Positions 1 through 8,420 of a stretch of 64,000 bases of DNA are shown in pieces. The DNA is from Janthinobacterium lividum. Lineage in GTDB: Bacteria; Pseudomonadota; Gammaproteobacteria; Burkholderiales; Burkholderiaceae_D. The first letter of the stretch is position 1. Every line of letters starts with the position of its first letter. Below the pieces are notes generated by a model, which was not told where the DNA came from, did no database searches, and was given only the letters and a program-made list of their open reading frames with translations. The stretch covers positions 2,542,001 through 2,606,000 of the forward strand of contig NZ_CP075583.1 in assembly GCF_023509035.1 (NCBI RefSeq), written 5' to 3'. The translations under genes and the position numbers were made by a program.

Positions 1-849
<849 letters not shown>

Positions 850-869
850 GCTGATGTAAAACCCACTGG

Positions 870-897
870 CCGGCCGGAGATATCCGGCCGGTTTTTT
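870..897 (+). terminator. Rho-independent terminator of eno
   Basis: Perfect 9-bp stem CCGGCCGGA / TCCGGCCGG with a GATA loop followed by six T. It ends only 13 bases before the ftsB start codon, so ftsB expression probably depends on read-through or on a promoter inside the terminator or eno. Confidence 0.93.
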
Positions 898-910
898 AAC
901 TGAATGCCCC

Positions 911-1234
911 ATGCGCCTGATTACGCTCGCCCTGGCAGCCCTGCTGCTGTTGATTCAATTTCCCCTCTGGCTGGGTAAAGGTGGCTGGCTGCGTGTTGCC
1001 GACATGGAAGCCCAAGTGGCGGTGGCCAATAAAAAGAATATGGAATTGAAGGCGCGAAACGCCAAGCTCGAATCCGAAGTGCGCGACCTGAAGGATGGTA
1101 CGGGCGCCGTCGAAGAGCGTGCCCGCTATGAGCTGGGCATGGTCAAACAGAATGAGATTTTCGTGCAGATCGTGCGCAAGGGCCAGACCCCGCCACTGCT
1201 GGAAACGCCGGTGGACGCTGCTGCGCCCCACTGA
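911..1234 (+). CDS. ftsB: Cell division protein FtsB
   Basis: Small bitopic division protein that forms the FtsQ-FtsB-FtsL complex at the septum. The 107-aa product has an N-terminal membrane segment (about residues 3-20) followed by a coiled coil (about 30-70, heptad-like [20 protein letters not shown]) and the conserved [16 protein letters not shown] motif of the FtsB/DivIC family. Length matches the family (about 90-110 aa). It lies directly behind eno. No Shine-Dalgarno sequence is visible before the ATG (context ACTGAATGCCCCATG) and the eno terminator ends 13 bases upstream, so how it is transcribed and initiated is unclear. Confidence 0.94.
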   Translation: MRLITLALAALLLLIQFPLWLGKGGWLRVADMEAQVAVANKKNMELKARNAKLESEVRDLKDGTGAVEERARYELGMVKQNEIFVQIVRKGQTPPLLETPVDAAAPH

Positions 1235-1375
1235 GTACGGATTACTTCCCATTTGCCAGCCTGGACCGATTGCCAGGCTGACATATCACCTTACTACCTT
1301 GTATTGCTACTCTGTACTGCTACACACGACTGGCCGCATGGCGCGGCGTGGTGCTACTACCTTGCTGCTTGCCGA

Positions 1376-1468
1376 TCAGAAACGGGCTTTGCCGGTCGTG
1401 ATCAGGTAGAAATGGATGCCGGTGACCACGACGGCAACAGCGATCAGTGCGGTTTCGAGAAACATCAT
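1376..1468 (-). CDS. Possible 30-aa single-pass membrane peptide
   Basis: Starting at a double ATG (1468 or 1465), the frame encodes a peptide beginning MMFLETALIAVAVVVTG and ending FYLITTGKARF: one uninterrupted hydrophobic helix and a short basic tail. This resembles KdpF-like and other small membrane proteins in build, but no kdpA is nearby, so no function is assigned. The upstream TACTGGAATTTTT offers only a weak ribosome binding site. It lies in an otherwise unexplained stretch between ftsB and the 93-aa gene at 1590-1871. The rest of that stretch holds a hairpin at 1257-1280 (CAGCCTGG/CCAGGCTG, no T-run) that may end ftsB. It could be non-coding. Confidence 0.35.
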   Translation of the reverse strand: MMFLETALIAVAVVVTGIHFYLITTGKARF

Positions 1469-1505
1469 AAAAATTCCAGTAAGTTGTTTATATAGAGTTA
1501 GCTTT

Positions 1506-1590
1506 AAAAAAACGTCCAGGGCCAGGCGCCAAGCCGAAGACAGTACACACGTACGGCAAGGCGCAGGCAACGCCGCCCTGGGCGTTTTTT
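1506..1590. repeat. Inverted-repeat element acting as bidirectional terminator
   Basis: The ends are near-perfect inverted repeats (AAAAAACGTCCAGGGC against GCCCTGGGCGTTTTTT, one mismatch), giving an A-run, long stem and T-run readable from both strands. The roughly 50-base interior contains a further small dyad (GTACACACGTAC) and GCCAAGCCGAAG / GGCAAGGCGC segments, so it looks like a mobile or REP-like intergenic element rather than a simple terminator. It sits at the 3' end of the 93-aa minus-strand gene, whose stop codon falls in the T-run. Confidence 0.7.
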
Positions 1591-1871
1591 TATCCGCGCG
1601 AAGCCAGGAAGCGCAGTTCCGAGGCCAGGTTCGGCATCAGCTTTTCGTAGCGGTTCGCTTCCGAGTTCAACAGGGCGAAATCGCTCTTGCTAGGGCGCAC
1701 ATAGCGCTCGTCATCGGCGCTGGTTGCCGTGGTGGCGATGACTTCCTTCTGTGCCAGTTCGCTGTACGGCTTGGAAGCGAGCAGGGCACCGAGGAAGGCG
1801 CGCGTGGCGCGGCCCAGGTTGCTGAAGTAGTTGTCGTTGTCGTTGCTGTAGGTGTTGGTAAAAGTGGACAT
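1590..1871 (-). CDS. Conserved-looking 93-aa hypothetical protein
   Basis: I do not recognise a family. The product begins MSTFTNTYSNDNDNYFSNLGRATR and is hydrophilic, with a mildly amphipathic centre (RATRAFLGALLASKPYSELAQKE) and an Arg/Leu-rich end (NLASELRFLASRG). There is no signal peptide or membrane segment. The start was chosen at 1871 because a clear ribosome binding site (GGAGGGCAT) precedes that ATG; the upstream extension to 1934 has none. It is monocistronic, bounded by the inverted-repeat terminator at its 3' end and the glpQ terminator region upstream. Confidence 0.7.
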   Translation of the reverse strand: MSTFTNTYSNDNDNYFSNLGRATRAFLGALLASKPYSELAQKEVIATTATSADDERYVRPSKSDFALLNSEANRYEKLMPNLASELRFLASRG

Positions 1872-1975
1872 ATGCCCTCCATGAATGGTCTGTTGTTGCA
1901 TTGCACAATAATGGAGTTTGCGATATGCGTCCAATTCGAAATTCCAATTTCAGAAATTCAAGAAACGAATAATAA

Positions 1976-1998
1976 GGGCGTAGCCATTGGCCACGCCC
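1976..1998 (-). terminator. Terminator of the TonB receptor-glpQ operon
   Basis: Inverted repeat GGGCGTAGCC / GGCCACGCCC (one internal mismatch, 3-base loop). On the minus strand it follows the glpQ stop by about 25 bases and is followed by a T-rich run (TTATTATTCGTTTC). Confidence 0.7.
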
Positions 1999-2023
1999 TG
2001 AAAATGAATTTGTTACGAAATGT

Positions 2024-3166
2024 TTATCCGGCGGCGATGCGTCCCAAACCCGGATCGTCGCTGAAAAAGCCGTCCAGTCCCGTTTCGATATAGCGCCGCA
2101 TTTCCGCCACGGAACCGGCCTCGTTGCGTGCATTTTCGCCATTGCCGTCGCGGAAGTCGGCCGCCAGGAAACGGTTTTCCGGGCGGAAGGTCCACGTGTG
2201 CAACAGCAGGCCCGCCTGGTGCGCATCGTCGACGATGGAAGAGGGTTTTGCCAGGCGCTGGTCGGCGCCCAGCGGGATGACGCCTCGCGTGGGCGGCGCC
2301 ACCACGTCCGCGTAGGCCGCGATGTCGCGCAGACCGGCCGGCGTCGTCATTTGCCCGAACGTTAGCTTCCCGCCCGCCTTGGCCACGTCCATCGGGCGCA
2401 CATCGCCGCCCACCACCAGCTGCATCAGACGGACGTTGGCGCGCCGTCCCAGCTTCTCGCGCAGGTATTTCAAATTCGCCACTTCGAAGGACTGGATCTC
2501 GATCGGCGCGCGGCGCGTGTATTCGTGCGCCAGCATGGTCGACAGGAATCGGTCTTCCAGCGCCAGGCCAGCATCGCGGAAGTACGTCGAGCTTTTCAGC
2601 TCCGGCACGAGGCCGATGATGCGGCCGCTGGCGGCCGATTGCGCTGCAACAAAATCGATGATTTCTTCCCAGGTCGGGATCTGAAATTGTCCATCGTACA
2701 AGGTGTTGCCGGTGCGTACTTTCGGCAGCCGTTCGATGGCGCGCAGGGTTTTCAATTCCGCCAGGGTGAAGTCGTCGACAAACCAGCCTTCGTGCCATTC
2801 GCCGTCGACCATCTTCTTGCCGCGCCGGCTGGCAAATTCAGGCCGGCGCGCCACGTCGGTGGTGTCGATCAGATTGCTTTCATGGCGCGCCACGAGGATG
2901 CCGTCGCGCGTGGCCACCAGGTCCGGTTCGACGTAGTCGGCGCCGTCGAGGATGGCCTTGGCGTATGACGCCAGCGTATGCTCGGGGCGCAGGGCGCTGG
3001 CACCCCGGTGGGCGAACACGAGCGGACGCGCGGGAGGCGGAGCCAGCAGGCCGGCGGCAAAGCCGGGCGCGGCGGCCAGGGCCAGGCCGCCGGCGGCCGC
3101 GCGGACGAAGCTGCGGCGTGAAAAATGCCGTTGCGGCAAGACAGGGGCGAGATGCGGAGCGCGCAT
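2024..3166 (-). CDS. glpQ: Periplasmic glycerophosphodiester phosphodiesterase (GlpQ-type, Tat-exported)
   Basis: Hydrolyses deacylated phospholipids such as glycerophosphocholine to glycerol-3-phosphate and an alcohol. The 380-aa product has a twin-arginine signal (SRRSFVR, residues 16-22, then an Ala-rich hydrophobic stretch to about 40), so it should be exported folded. The GDPD barrel starts with AHRGAS (catalytic His/Arg at 52-54) and PEHTLASY, with metal-site residues in YVEPDLVATRDG; VPELK and the C-terminal GLLLHTWTFRPEN and DGFFSDDP segments are also typical. The start at 3166 overlaps the stop of the upstream TonB receptor by one base (TGATG), implying translational coupling. A Pho box upstream of the operon fits phosphate-starvation control. 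Confidence 0.93.
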   Translation of the reverse strand: MRAPHLAPVLPQRHFSRRSFVRAAAGGLALAAAPGFAAGLLAPPPARPLVFAHRGASALRPEHTLASYAKAILDGADYVEPDLVATRDGILVARHESNLIDTTDVARRPEFASRRGKKMVDGEWHEGWFVDDFTLAELKTLRAIERLPKVRTGNTLYDGQFQIPTWEEIIDFVAAQSAASGRIIGLVPELKSSTYFRDAGLALEDRFLSTMLAHEYTRRAPIEIQSFEVANLKYLREKLGRRANVRLMQLVVGGDVRPMDVAKAGGKLTFGQMTTPAGLRDIAAYADVVAPPTRGVIPLGADQRLAKPSSIVDDAHQAGLLLHTWTFRPENRFLAADFRDGNGENARNEAGSVAEMRRYIETGLDGFFSDDPGLGRIAAG

Positions 3167-5574
3167 CAGAAATCCGCCGTCAAGGTCAAAAAGCCCTGGC
3201 GCGGGGCGATCGGGAAGGTGTTGTACGTCTTGTCGGCCGCGCCCACCACCACGTTCAGCGATCCTTCGCGGTTGGCCAGGTTGCTGACGTTGACGCGCCA
3301 GCGCGGGTTTTTCAGCCAGCTGGCCATGGCTGGCAGCTTGCCCGACACGCCCAGGCCCATCAGGAAATAGCTGGGGACGGACAAATCGTTGGTGTACGTC
3401 GCGTAGCGCTTGCCCACATAGTCTCCCGTCAGTTGCACTTCGATATCGCCAAAGGTGGCCGAGGCCACAAACTTGTTCAGCCATTCCGGCGAGCCCGGCA
3501 CGTTCTTGCCTGCCGTCAGCACCAGCGCGGCGCCATTGTTGTAATTGTCCGCGTACTGCGAGCGGTTGTACGACAGGGCATTGTAGAACGAAAAATTATT
3601 GCCGAAGTGCACGGTGCCGGCGATATCGATGCCGTCCGTGCGCACGCTGCCCACGTTGGCCAGCACGGGGTTGCCACCGATGATGGAGGAAATCACGGGT
3701 GTCGGGCTGATCTGCAGCAAACGGTTGCTGAAATCGACGTGGTACACATTGACCTGACCATCGATGGCCGTGATGGCGCCCAGGTTCAGCGCGTGGCTGC
3801 CGCGCACGCCCACTTCATAGGTGAGGGCCGTTTCCGGCTTGGCATCGCGCTTGAACAGGTCGAAGGCCGCCTGGCTCGACAAGCTCCATGGCGAGGCGCC
3901 GCCGCCGCCATAGGTGACGAACTGGCGCATGTTTTTCTGGATATTGAAGTACAACTGGTCTTGCGGCGTGAAATCCCAGCGCGCGCCCACTTGCGGCAAG
4001 AACCATTTTTTCGTGTTGATGGTGCCGACCGGCAAGGCCGTCGAACCACCGGAAATGGCGCCCTTGGCCGGCTGCACGGGGAATTGGCCATCGGCAAACT
4101 GCAGGCTGGACTTGAAGCCCGCTTGCAGGGCGATATCAGGACGGATGCGCCATTCATCCTGCAAGTGCAGCTGCACCACCTTGTTGTCGATCTCGCTGCC
4201 GTATTGCGTGATCAGGGGATTGCTGGGGCGGTCATATGGCGAGGTCGGGTTGTTGACGTCCAGCGCATACCAGCGGCGGTAGGCGGACGAGCGGTTCTGT
4301 TCCAGCCACAGGCCCGCTTCCAGCTGATGCTCGCCGATTTCCTTGCGCAGGGTGGAAATGAAGCCGCCCCGCTTGATGTCGTATTCCGTCGTGCGCACGG
4401 CGTAACCCGAGTTGCCGAACACCTGTTTCAGGTTCTGTTTCGGGTAGTACACGCTGAACAGGCCCGGCAAGCCGGCCACGCCGATGGGGCCGGCCACCAC
4501 GCCCGCGCCGTCATCCTTGTGGTAATACACCTGGTTCGACCACGTCGTGCCTTCGGACAAGTTGGCGTCGAACTTGGCGTAGGCCAGGTAATCGGTGCGC
4601 TGCGCATCGCTATAGTAATTGCGGTAATTGTTGCCGTCGGCGGCAGGCGTGGCGCCCGTCGGCGACAAATAGTTCAGGGCCGCCTTGAAGTCCGGGTACA
4701 GGAAGGGCCGCGTGTACGGCGCGCTCGTCTCGCCCGCCACGTGCACGGTGCTGTCTTCGTTCGGCTCGATCTTGTCCGAGTAATTGAAGAACAGGGTCAG
4801 CTTGCCCGCGTCGCTGCGGTTGACGTACTTGGCGTTGAACTGATCGCCTCCCTGGCGCGCATCGAAATCCCAGGCGCGCGCTTCGTGGTGCAGGATGGAA
4901 AAATAGGCGCTGCTGCCGTCGCCGAAGGCGCCCGTGTCGTAGCGGGCGAACGTGCGCGAGGTGCGGTGGCTGCCCACGGTTTGCTGCACGCTGGCGCCTT
5001 GCGTGGCCAGCGGGTCGCTGGAATAGGTTTCGATGGTGCCGCCCAGGTTGCTGGTCGACGCCGTGGCCAGGTCGCCCGCACCCGAGGACAGCACGACGCT
5101 GCGCACGTTTTCGCTGATCACGGCGCGCTGCGGCGACAGGCCGTTGTAGTTGCCGTACTGCTGGTCACCGAGCGGCACGCCATCCATGGTGTAGCCCAGT
5201 TGCTGGCCCGAAAAACCGTGCACGAACAGCGACAGGTTTTGCTCGTTGTTGCCCCAAGGATCAGCTGTCTGGAAGCTGACGCCCGGCAAGGTTTGCAAGG
5301 CTTTCAGGGGATTCGTGCCGGGCAGGATTTTCTGGATTTCATTCTTGCTCAGGGCGACCGAGGAGCGCGTCTTGCGCGAGGAAATTTCCACGGTGGTCAT
5401 CGGTGCGCCGTCATCAGCGGCAGTGGCAGGCGTGGCCATCTCGGTAGCGGCGGACGCCACGGCGGCGGCGACGGCCGTTTGCGCCAGTGCCGGCAAGGAG
5501 AGGCCTGCGGCGCAGGCGCCCAGCAAAACATGGAAGGAATGGCGGCGCAGGGCCAGCGTCAAGTGGGTGGTCAT
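3166..5574 (-). CDS. TonB-dependent outer-membrane receptor, coupled to glpQ
   Basis: Outer-membrane active-transport receptor of about 802 aa. A Sec signal peptide ends at ALAQT (about residue 32), followed by an Ala-rich linker. The plug domain starts around VEISSRKTRSS and contains LSLFVHGFSGQQLGYTMDGV and NLGGTIETYSSD. A long beta-barrel ends with a terminal Phe (FLTLTADF). The start could be either of two adjacent ATGs (5577 or 5574). The substrate is not given by sequence, but coupling to a Tat-exported glycerophosphodiesterase by a TGATG overlap and the upstream Pho box point to an organophosphate, perhaps a glycerophosphodiester. That substrate is inference. Confidence 0.93.
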   Translation of the reverse strand: MTTHLTLALRRHSFHVLLGACAAGLSLPALAQTAVAAAVASAATEMATPATAADDGAPMTTVEISSRKTRSSVALSKNEIQKILPGTNPLKALQTLPGVSFQTADPWGNNEQNLSLFVHGFSGQQLGYTMDGVPLGDQQYGNYNGLSPQRAVISENVRSVVLSSGAGDLATASTSNLGGTIETYSSDPLATQGASVQQTVGSHRTSRTFARYDTGAFGDGSSAYFSILHHEARAWDFDARQGGDQFNAKYVNRSDAGKLTLFFNYSDKIEPNEDSTVHVAGETSAPYTRPFLYPDFKAALNYLSPTGATPAADGNNYRNYYSDAQRTDYLAYAKFDANLSEGTTWSNQVYYHKDDGAGVVAGPIGVAGLPGLFSVYYPKQNLKQVFGNSGYAVRTTEYDIKRGGFISTLRKEIGEHQLEAGLWLEQNRSSAYRRWYALDVNNPTSPYDRPSNPLITQYGSEIDNKVVQLHLQDEWRIRPDIALQAGFKSSLQFADGQFPVQPAKGAISGGSTALPVGTINTKKWFLPQVGARWDFTPQDQLYFNIQKNMRQFVTYGGGGASPWSLSSQAAFDLFKRDAKPETALTYEVGVRGSHALNLGAITAIDGQVNVYHVDFSNRLLQISPTPVISSIIGGNPVLANVGSVRTDGIDIAGTVHFGNNFSFYNALSYNRSQYADNYNNGAALVLTAGKNVPGSPEWLNKFVASATFGDIEVQLTGDYVGKRYATYTNDLSVPSYFLMGLGVSGKLPAMASWLKNPRWRVNVSNLANREGSLNVVVGAADKTYNTFPIAPRQGFLTLTADF

Positions 5575-5629
5575 CATCAGCCTGTGGGAAGTGGGAAGTA
5601 ATACAAGCTGCGCAGCGTAACGGCGGCGC

Positions 5630-5669
5630 GTGACGGGCTGATGACGAACTGATGACGGAACGATGACAG
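5630..5669 (-). promoter_or_regulatory. Pho box (four 11-nt repeats) upstream of the TonB receptor-glpQ operon
   Basis: Read on the minus strand, four heptamers occur at exact 11-nt spacing: CTGTCAT, CCGTCAT, TCGTCAT, CCGTCAC, separated by 4-nt spacers. This matches the PhoB recognition pattern (CTGTCAT-type half-sites repeated every 11 nt, two dimers). It lies 53-92 bases upstream of the receptor start. Candidate -10 elements downstream (TATTAC at 5598-5603, or a weaker one around 5615-5620) are less certain. Confidence 0.8.
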
Positions 5670-5680
5670 TGGAAACAACT

Positions 5681-5701
5681 GCGCCGCCTGAGGGGCGGCG
5701 C
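5681..5701 (-). terminator. GC hairpin after hslO (weak terminator)
   Basis: Perfect 8-bp stem GCGCCGCC / GGCGGCGC with a 5-base loop, about 25 bases past the hslO stop. The following minus-strand sequence (AGTTGTTTCC) is only modestly T-rich, so termination would be weak. It also lies just upstream of the Pho box. Confidence 0.4.
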
Positions 5702-5726
5702 GGAGATTATGGCGAAACTGTAATGC

Positions 5727-6706
5727 TTAGTTAATGCTTGCTGCAGGAGGAATCAAGACTTCCGCCGGCGCATCCGTGATGAACAGTTGCGCGCAATCGA
5801 CCTTGTCGAATTCGTAGTGCTGGCCGCAGAAATCGCAGTTCACGCCCACTTGTCCCACTTCATCGAGGGTGCTGTTGACTTCTTCCTCGCCCAGCATCTT
5901 GAGCATATTGCCCACTTTTTCGCGTGTGCAGCTGCAATGGAAGCTCGGGTGCAACGGATCGAAGACGCGGATCGTTTCTTCCCAGAATAAGCGCTGCATC
6001 AGGGTCTCGATGTCGGTGGCGAGGATTTCTTCCTCTTTCAGGGTCGACGCCAGCATCACGGCGCGGTGCCACGTGTCCAGCGCATCTTCTTCCGACACGG
6101 GCGTCGCTTCGGCCTTGCCGCCATGGTGAGGCAGCTTTTGCAGCAGCAGGCCGCGCGAGACGGTGTCATCCGTGGCCAGCCACAGACGCGTGTCGAGCTG
6201 TTCCGAGCGCAACATGTAGTTTTCGATGACGGTCGCCATGTCGTCGCCGTCCAGCGGCACGATGCCCTGGTACGGTTGCTGGCCTGGCACCTTGTCGGCC
6301 GGGTCCAGGGTGATGATGAAGCGGCCCTTGCCCGTGGCGTTGAGCAATTGCGGTACGGTGGCGACGTCGGCAATGGTGGCGTCCGGGTCCAGCTTGGCCG
6401 TGGCGCGCAGGCGCAGGTCGGAGTCGCACTCGACTACCATCAGGCGCACGGGGCCGTCACCATGGATTTGCATGATGATGGAGCCGTTGAATTTGAGGTT
6501 GGCCGACAGCAGGGCGGCGGCAGCCACCATTTCGCCCAGTACTTTTTCACGGCCGTCGGGTAGGCGTGGCGCGACACCACTTCCTGCCAGGTGTGGGAAA
6601 CATCGATGAACTGGCCGCGCACGGCGGCGTTGTCGAAAATAAATTTTTGCAGGGTATCCTGGCCGGTAACGGCTGCGCTGACTGCGCCCGTGGTTTCAGT
6701 CGTCAT
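5727..6706 (-). CDS. hslO: Redox-regulated chaperonin Hsp33, interrupted by a one-base frameshift
   Basis: Hsp33 holdase, activated by oxidation of a zinc-bound cysteine cluster. Residues from MTTETTGAVSAAVTGQDTLQKFIFDN through SRHAYPTAVKK are in one frame; from GEMVAAAALLSANLKFNG to the C-terminus they are in another. Adding one A to the A5 run (T5 on the plus strand, 6543-6547) restores VKKVLGEMVAAA and a continuous 326-aa protein (E. coli Hsp33 is 292 aa). The Zn motifs HCSC and CDFC are intact. The start at 6706 has GGATAAGAGA just before it and lies 4 bases after the upstream gene. Either a sequencing error or a real lesion; the otherwise perfect conservation favours error. Confidence 0.9.
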
Positions 6707-6710
6707 TCTC

Positions 6711-7235
6711 TTATCCAATCTTCTTGAGTTGCGTATTAAATAGCAGGCCGCGTTGCACATAGTTCACGGCGTTGCCTTGTAGCCTGGTGATATCGTCTGC
6801 CGTCAGGGCCCGCACGGCTTTCGCCGGTGAGCCGAGGATCAGCATATTGTCGGGGAATTCCTTGCCTTCCGTGACCAGTGCGCCCGCGCCGACCAGACAC
6901 CCTTTGCCGATCTTCGCGCCGTTCAGGATCACGGCCTGGATGCCGATCAGAGCGCCATCGCCGATCGTGCAGCCATGCAACATCGCCTGGTGGCCGATGG
7001 TAACGTTCTGGCCAATGTCCAGCGGGTAGCCTGGGTCCGTATGCAGCACGGCGCCTTCCTGCACATTGCTGTTGGCGCCCACGGTGATGCGTTCGTTGTC
7101 GCCGCGAATGGTGGCGCCGAACCATACTGACGTATTCGCTTCCAGGGTCACCTTGCCGATCACATTGGCCGTGTCGGCAACAAAAGCGGAAGCATCAATC
7201 TGCGGCGCATCGGCGCCCAATTGGTAGAGTGTCAT
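6711..7235 (-). CDS. Gamma-carbonic-anhydrase-like hexapeptide protein (YrdA/PaaY family)
   Basis: 174-aa left-handed beta-helix protein with repeated hexapeptides (ANVIGKV, SVWFGATIRGD, NVTIGHQAMLHGCTIGDGALIG). The metal-site histidines typical of the family are visible in AVLHTD, IGHQAMLHG; the RGD before NERITVG is also characteristic. Homologues are cytosolic trimers, some with zinc-dependent carbonic anhydrase activity, many of unknown role. It is the first gene of a two-gene unit with hslO (4-base gap; the hslO ribosome binding site lies over its stop). Confidence 0.9.
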   Translation of the reverse strand: MTLYQLGADAPQIDASAFVADTANVIGKVTLEANTSVWFGATIRGDNERITVGANSNVQEGAVLHTDPGYPLDIGQNVTIGHQAMLHGCTIGDGALIGIQAVILNGAKIGKGCLVGAGALVTEGKEFPDNMLILGSPAKAVRALTADDITRLQGNAVNYVQRGLLFNTQLKKIG

Positions 7236-7445
7236 CGTTAGCCTGTGGCGGTGGTGGAAGCGCCGGGCACGGCCGGACGCTGAAGTTTTACTGTGCTGCG
7301 TACGCTATTTTACGCTGTTGCAGCACAAGTCCTGATGCCGAGCGCCAATCCGGTATAATTATCGAACGGTCGTACTTTTATATCCGCACTATCTACAGAC
7401 ACAGCATGTGGCGCCATCTGCGCCACTTTCAAGGCAGGCAATGAG

Positions 7446-8330
7446 ATGAAACCCATGAAACTTTCCCGTCTCGAATTCATCAACATCCGCGGCGCACGCA
7501 CGCATGTGCGCCACTGGGGCCGCGAAGGGGCGCCCATCCTGTTCATGGTGCACGGCTGGATGGACGTGGCCGCCTCGTTCCAGTTCGTCGTCGACGAGTT
7601 AGCTGGCGACTGGCACGTGATTGCACCCGACTGGCGCGGCTTTGGCCTCAGCGAGTACACACAATCGGACACCTACTGGTTCCCCGACTACCTGGCCGAC
7701 CTGGATGCCATGCTGCTGCACTATTCGCCGGACTCTCCCGTCAACTTGCTGGGCCACAGCATGGGCGCCAACGTGGCCGGCCTGTACGCGGGCGTGCGGC
7801 CCGAGCGCATCAGCCGTTTCATCAACCTGGAAGGCTTCGGCATGATGGCGACCAAGCCGGAGCAGGCGCCGGGCCGCTACGCCAAGTGGCTCGATGAATT
7901 GCGCGAGCCGCCCGCCATGCGCAGCTATCCTTCGCAGCGCGCCGTGGCCGAGCGCCTGCAAAAGACCAATCCCCGCTTGCCGGACGACCGTGCGGCGTTT
8001 CTGGCCGAACACTGGTCGGCGCAGAACGAGGCGGACGAGTGGGACATCATGGGCGACCCGCAGCACAAGAGGGTCAATCCCATCCTGTACCAGGTGGAAG
8101 AAGTGATGGCGTGCTGGCGCCGCATCACGGCGCCCGTGCTGTGGGTGGAAGCCGATGACACGAATATGTGGCAATGGATGGGGCCGAAGGAAGAGGCAAG
8201 GATTGAAATCGACCGGCGTTTGGCCTGCATCAAGGACGTGCACTGCGAGATGATGCTGGACGCGGGCCACATGTTGCATCATGACCAGCCCCAAGCACTG
8301 GCACGGCTGGTGGAAGCCTTTTTGGCCTGA
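7446..8330 (+). CDS. Alpha/beta-fold hydrolase
   Basis: 294-aa cytosolic hydrolase. The oxyanion region FMVHGWMDVAASF, the DWRGFGLS motif and the nucleophile elbow GHSMGANVAG (Ser about residue 107) are clear; the C-terminal MLDAGHMLHHDQP supplies the catalytic His and the acid probably lies in VLWVEADDTNMW. No signal peptide. The start has AAGGCAGG about 8 bases upstream; a second ATG four codons in is possible. A TATAAT sits at 7354-7359 without a good -35. The substrate cannot be told from sequence. It is divergent from the gamma-carbonic-anhydrase-like gene (210-bp gap). Confidence 0.88.
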   Translation: MKPMKLSRLEFINIRGARTHVRHWGREGAPILFMVHGWMDVAASFQFVVDELAGDWHVIAPDWRGFGLSEYTQSDTYWFPDYLADLDAMLLHYSPDSPVNLLGHSMGANVAGLYAGVRPERISRFINLEGFGMMATKPEQAPGRYAKWLDELREPPAMRSYPSQRAVAERLQKTNPRLPDDRAAFLAEHWSAQNEADEWDIMGDPQHKRVNPILYQVEEVMACWRRITAPVLWVEADDTNMWQWMGPKEEARIEIDRRLACIKDVHCEMMLDAGHMLHHDQPQALARLVEAFLA

Positions 8331-8420
8331 TGTGTGTCGGGAACGCTGCAGCGCTATTTGACAAGCAGCGTACAATGAAAACTTCTTCCATGCTGAGCCC
8401 GTGCAGGGTATTGTTTTCAC

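Noticed and set aside
1416..2093. 225-residue plus-strand frame across the 93-aa gene and the inverted repeat
   Set aside because: It crosses two terminators and is opposite a gene with a good ribosome site; composition is shadow-like.
2965..5601. 878-residue plus-strand reading frame opposite the TonB receptor
   Set aside because: It is the reverse of a clear receptor gene; long antisense frames are expected from the GC-rich third codon positions, and the product is Arg/His/Gly-rich without any family motif.
5630..5669. The 11-nt repeats as a simple tandem repeat
   Set aside because: The heptamer content and spacing match a Pho box, and the genes downstream are phosphate-related, so a regulatory reading is better.
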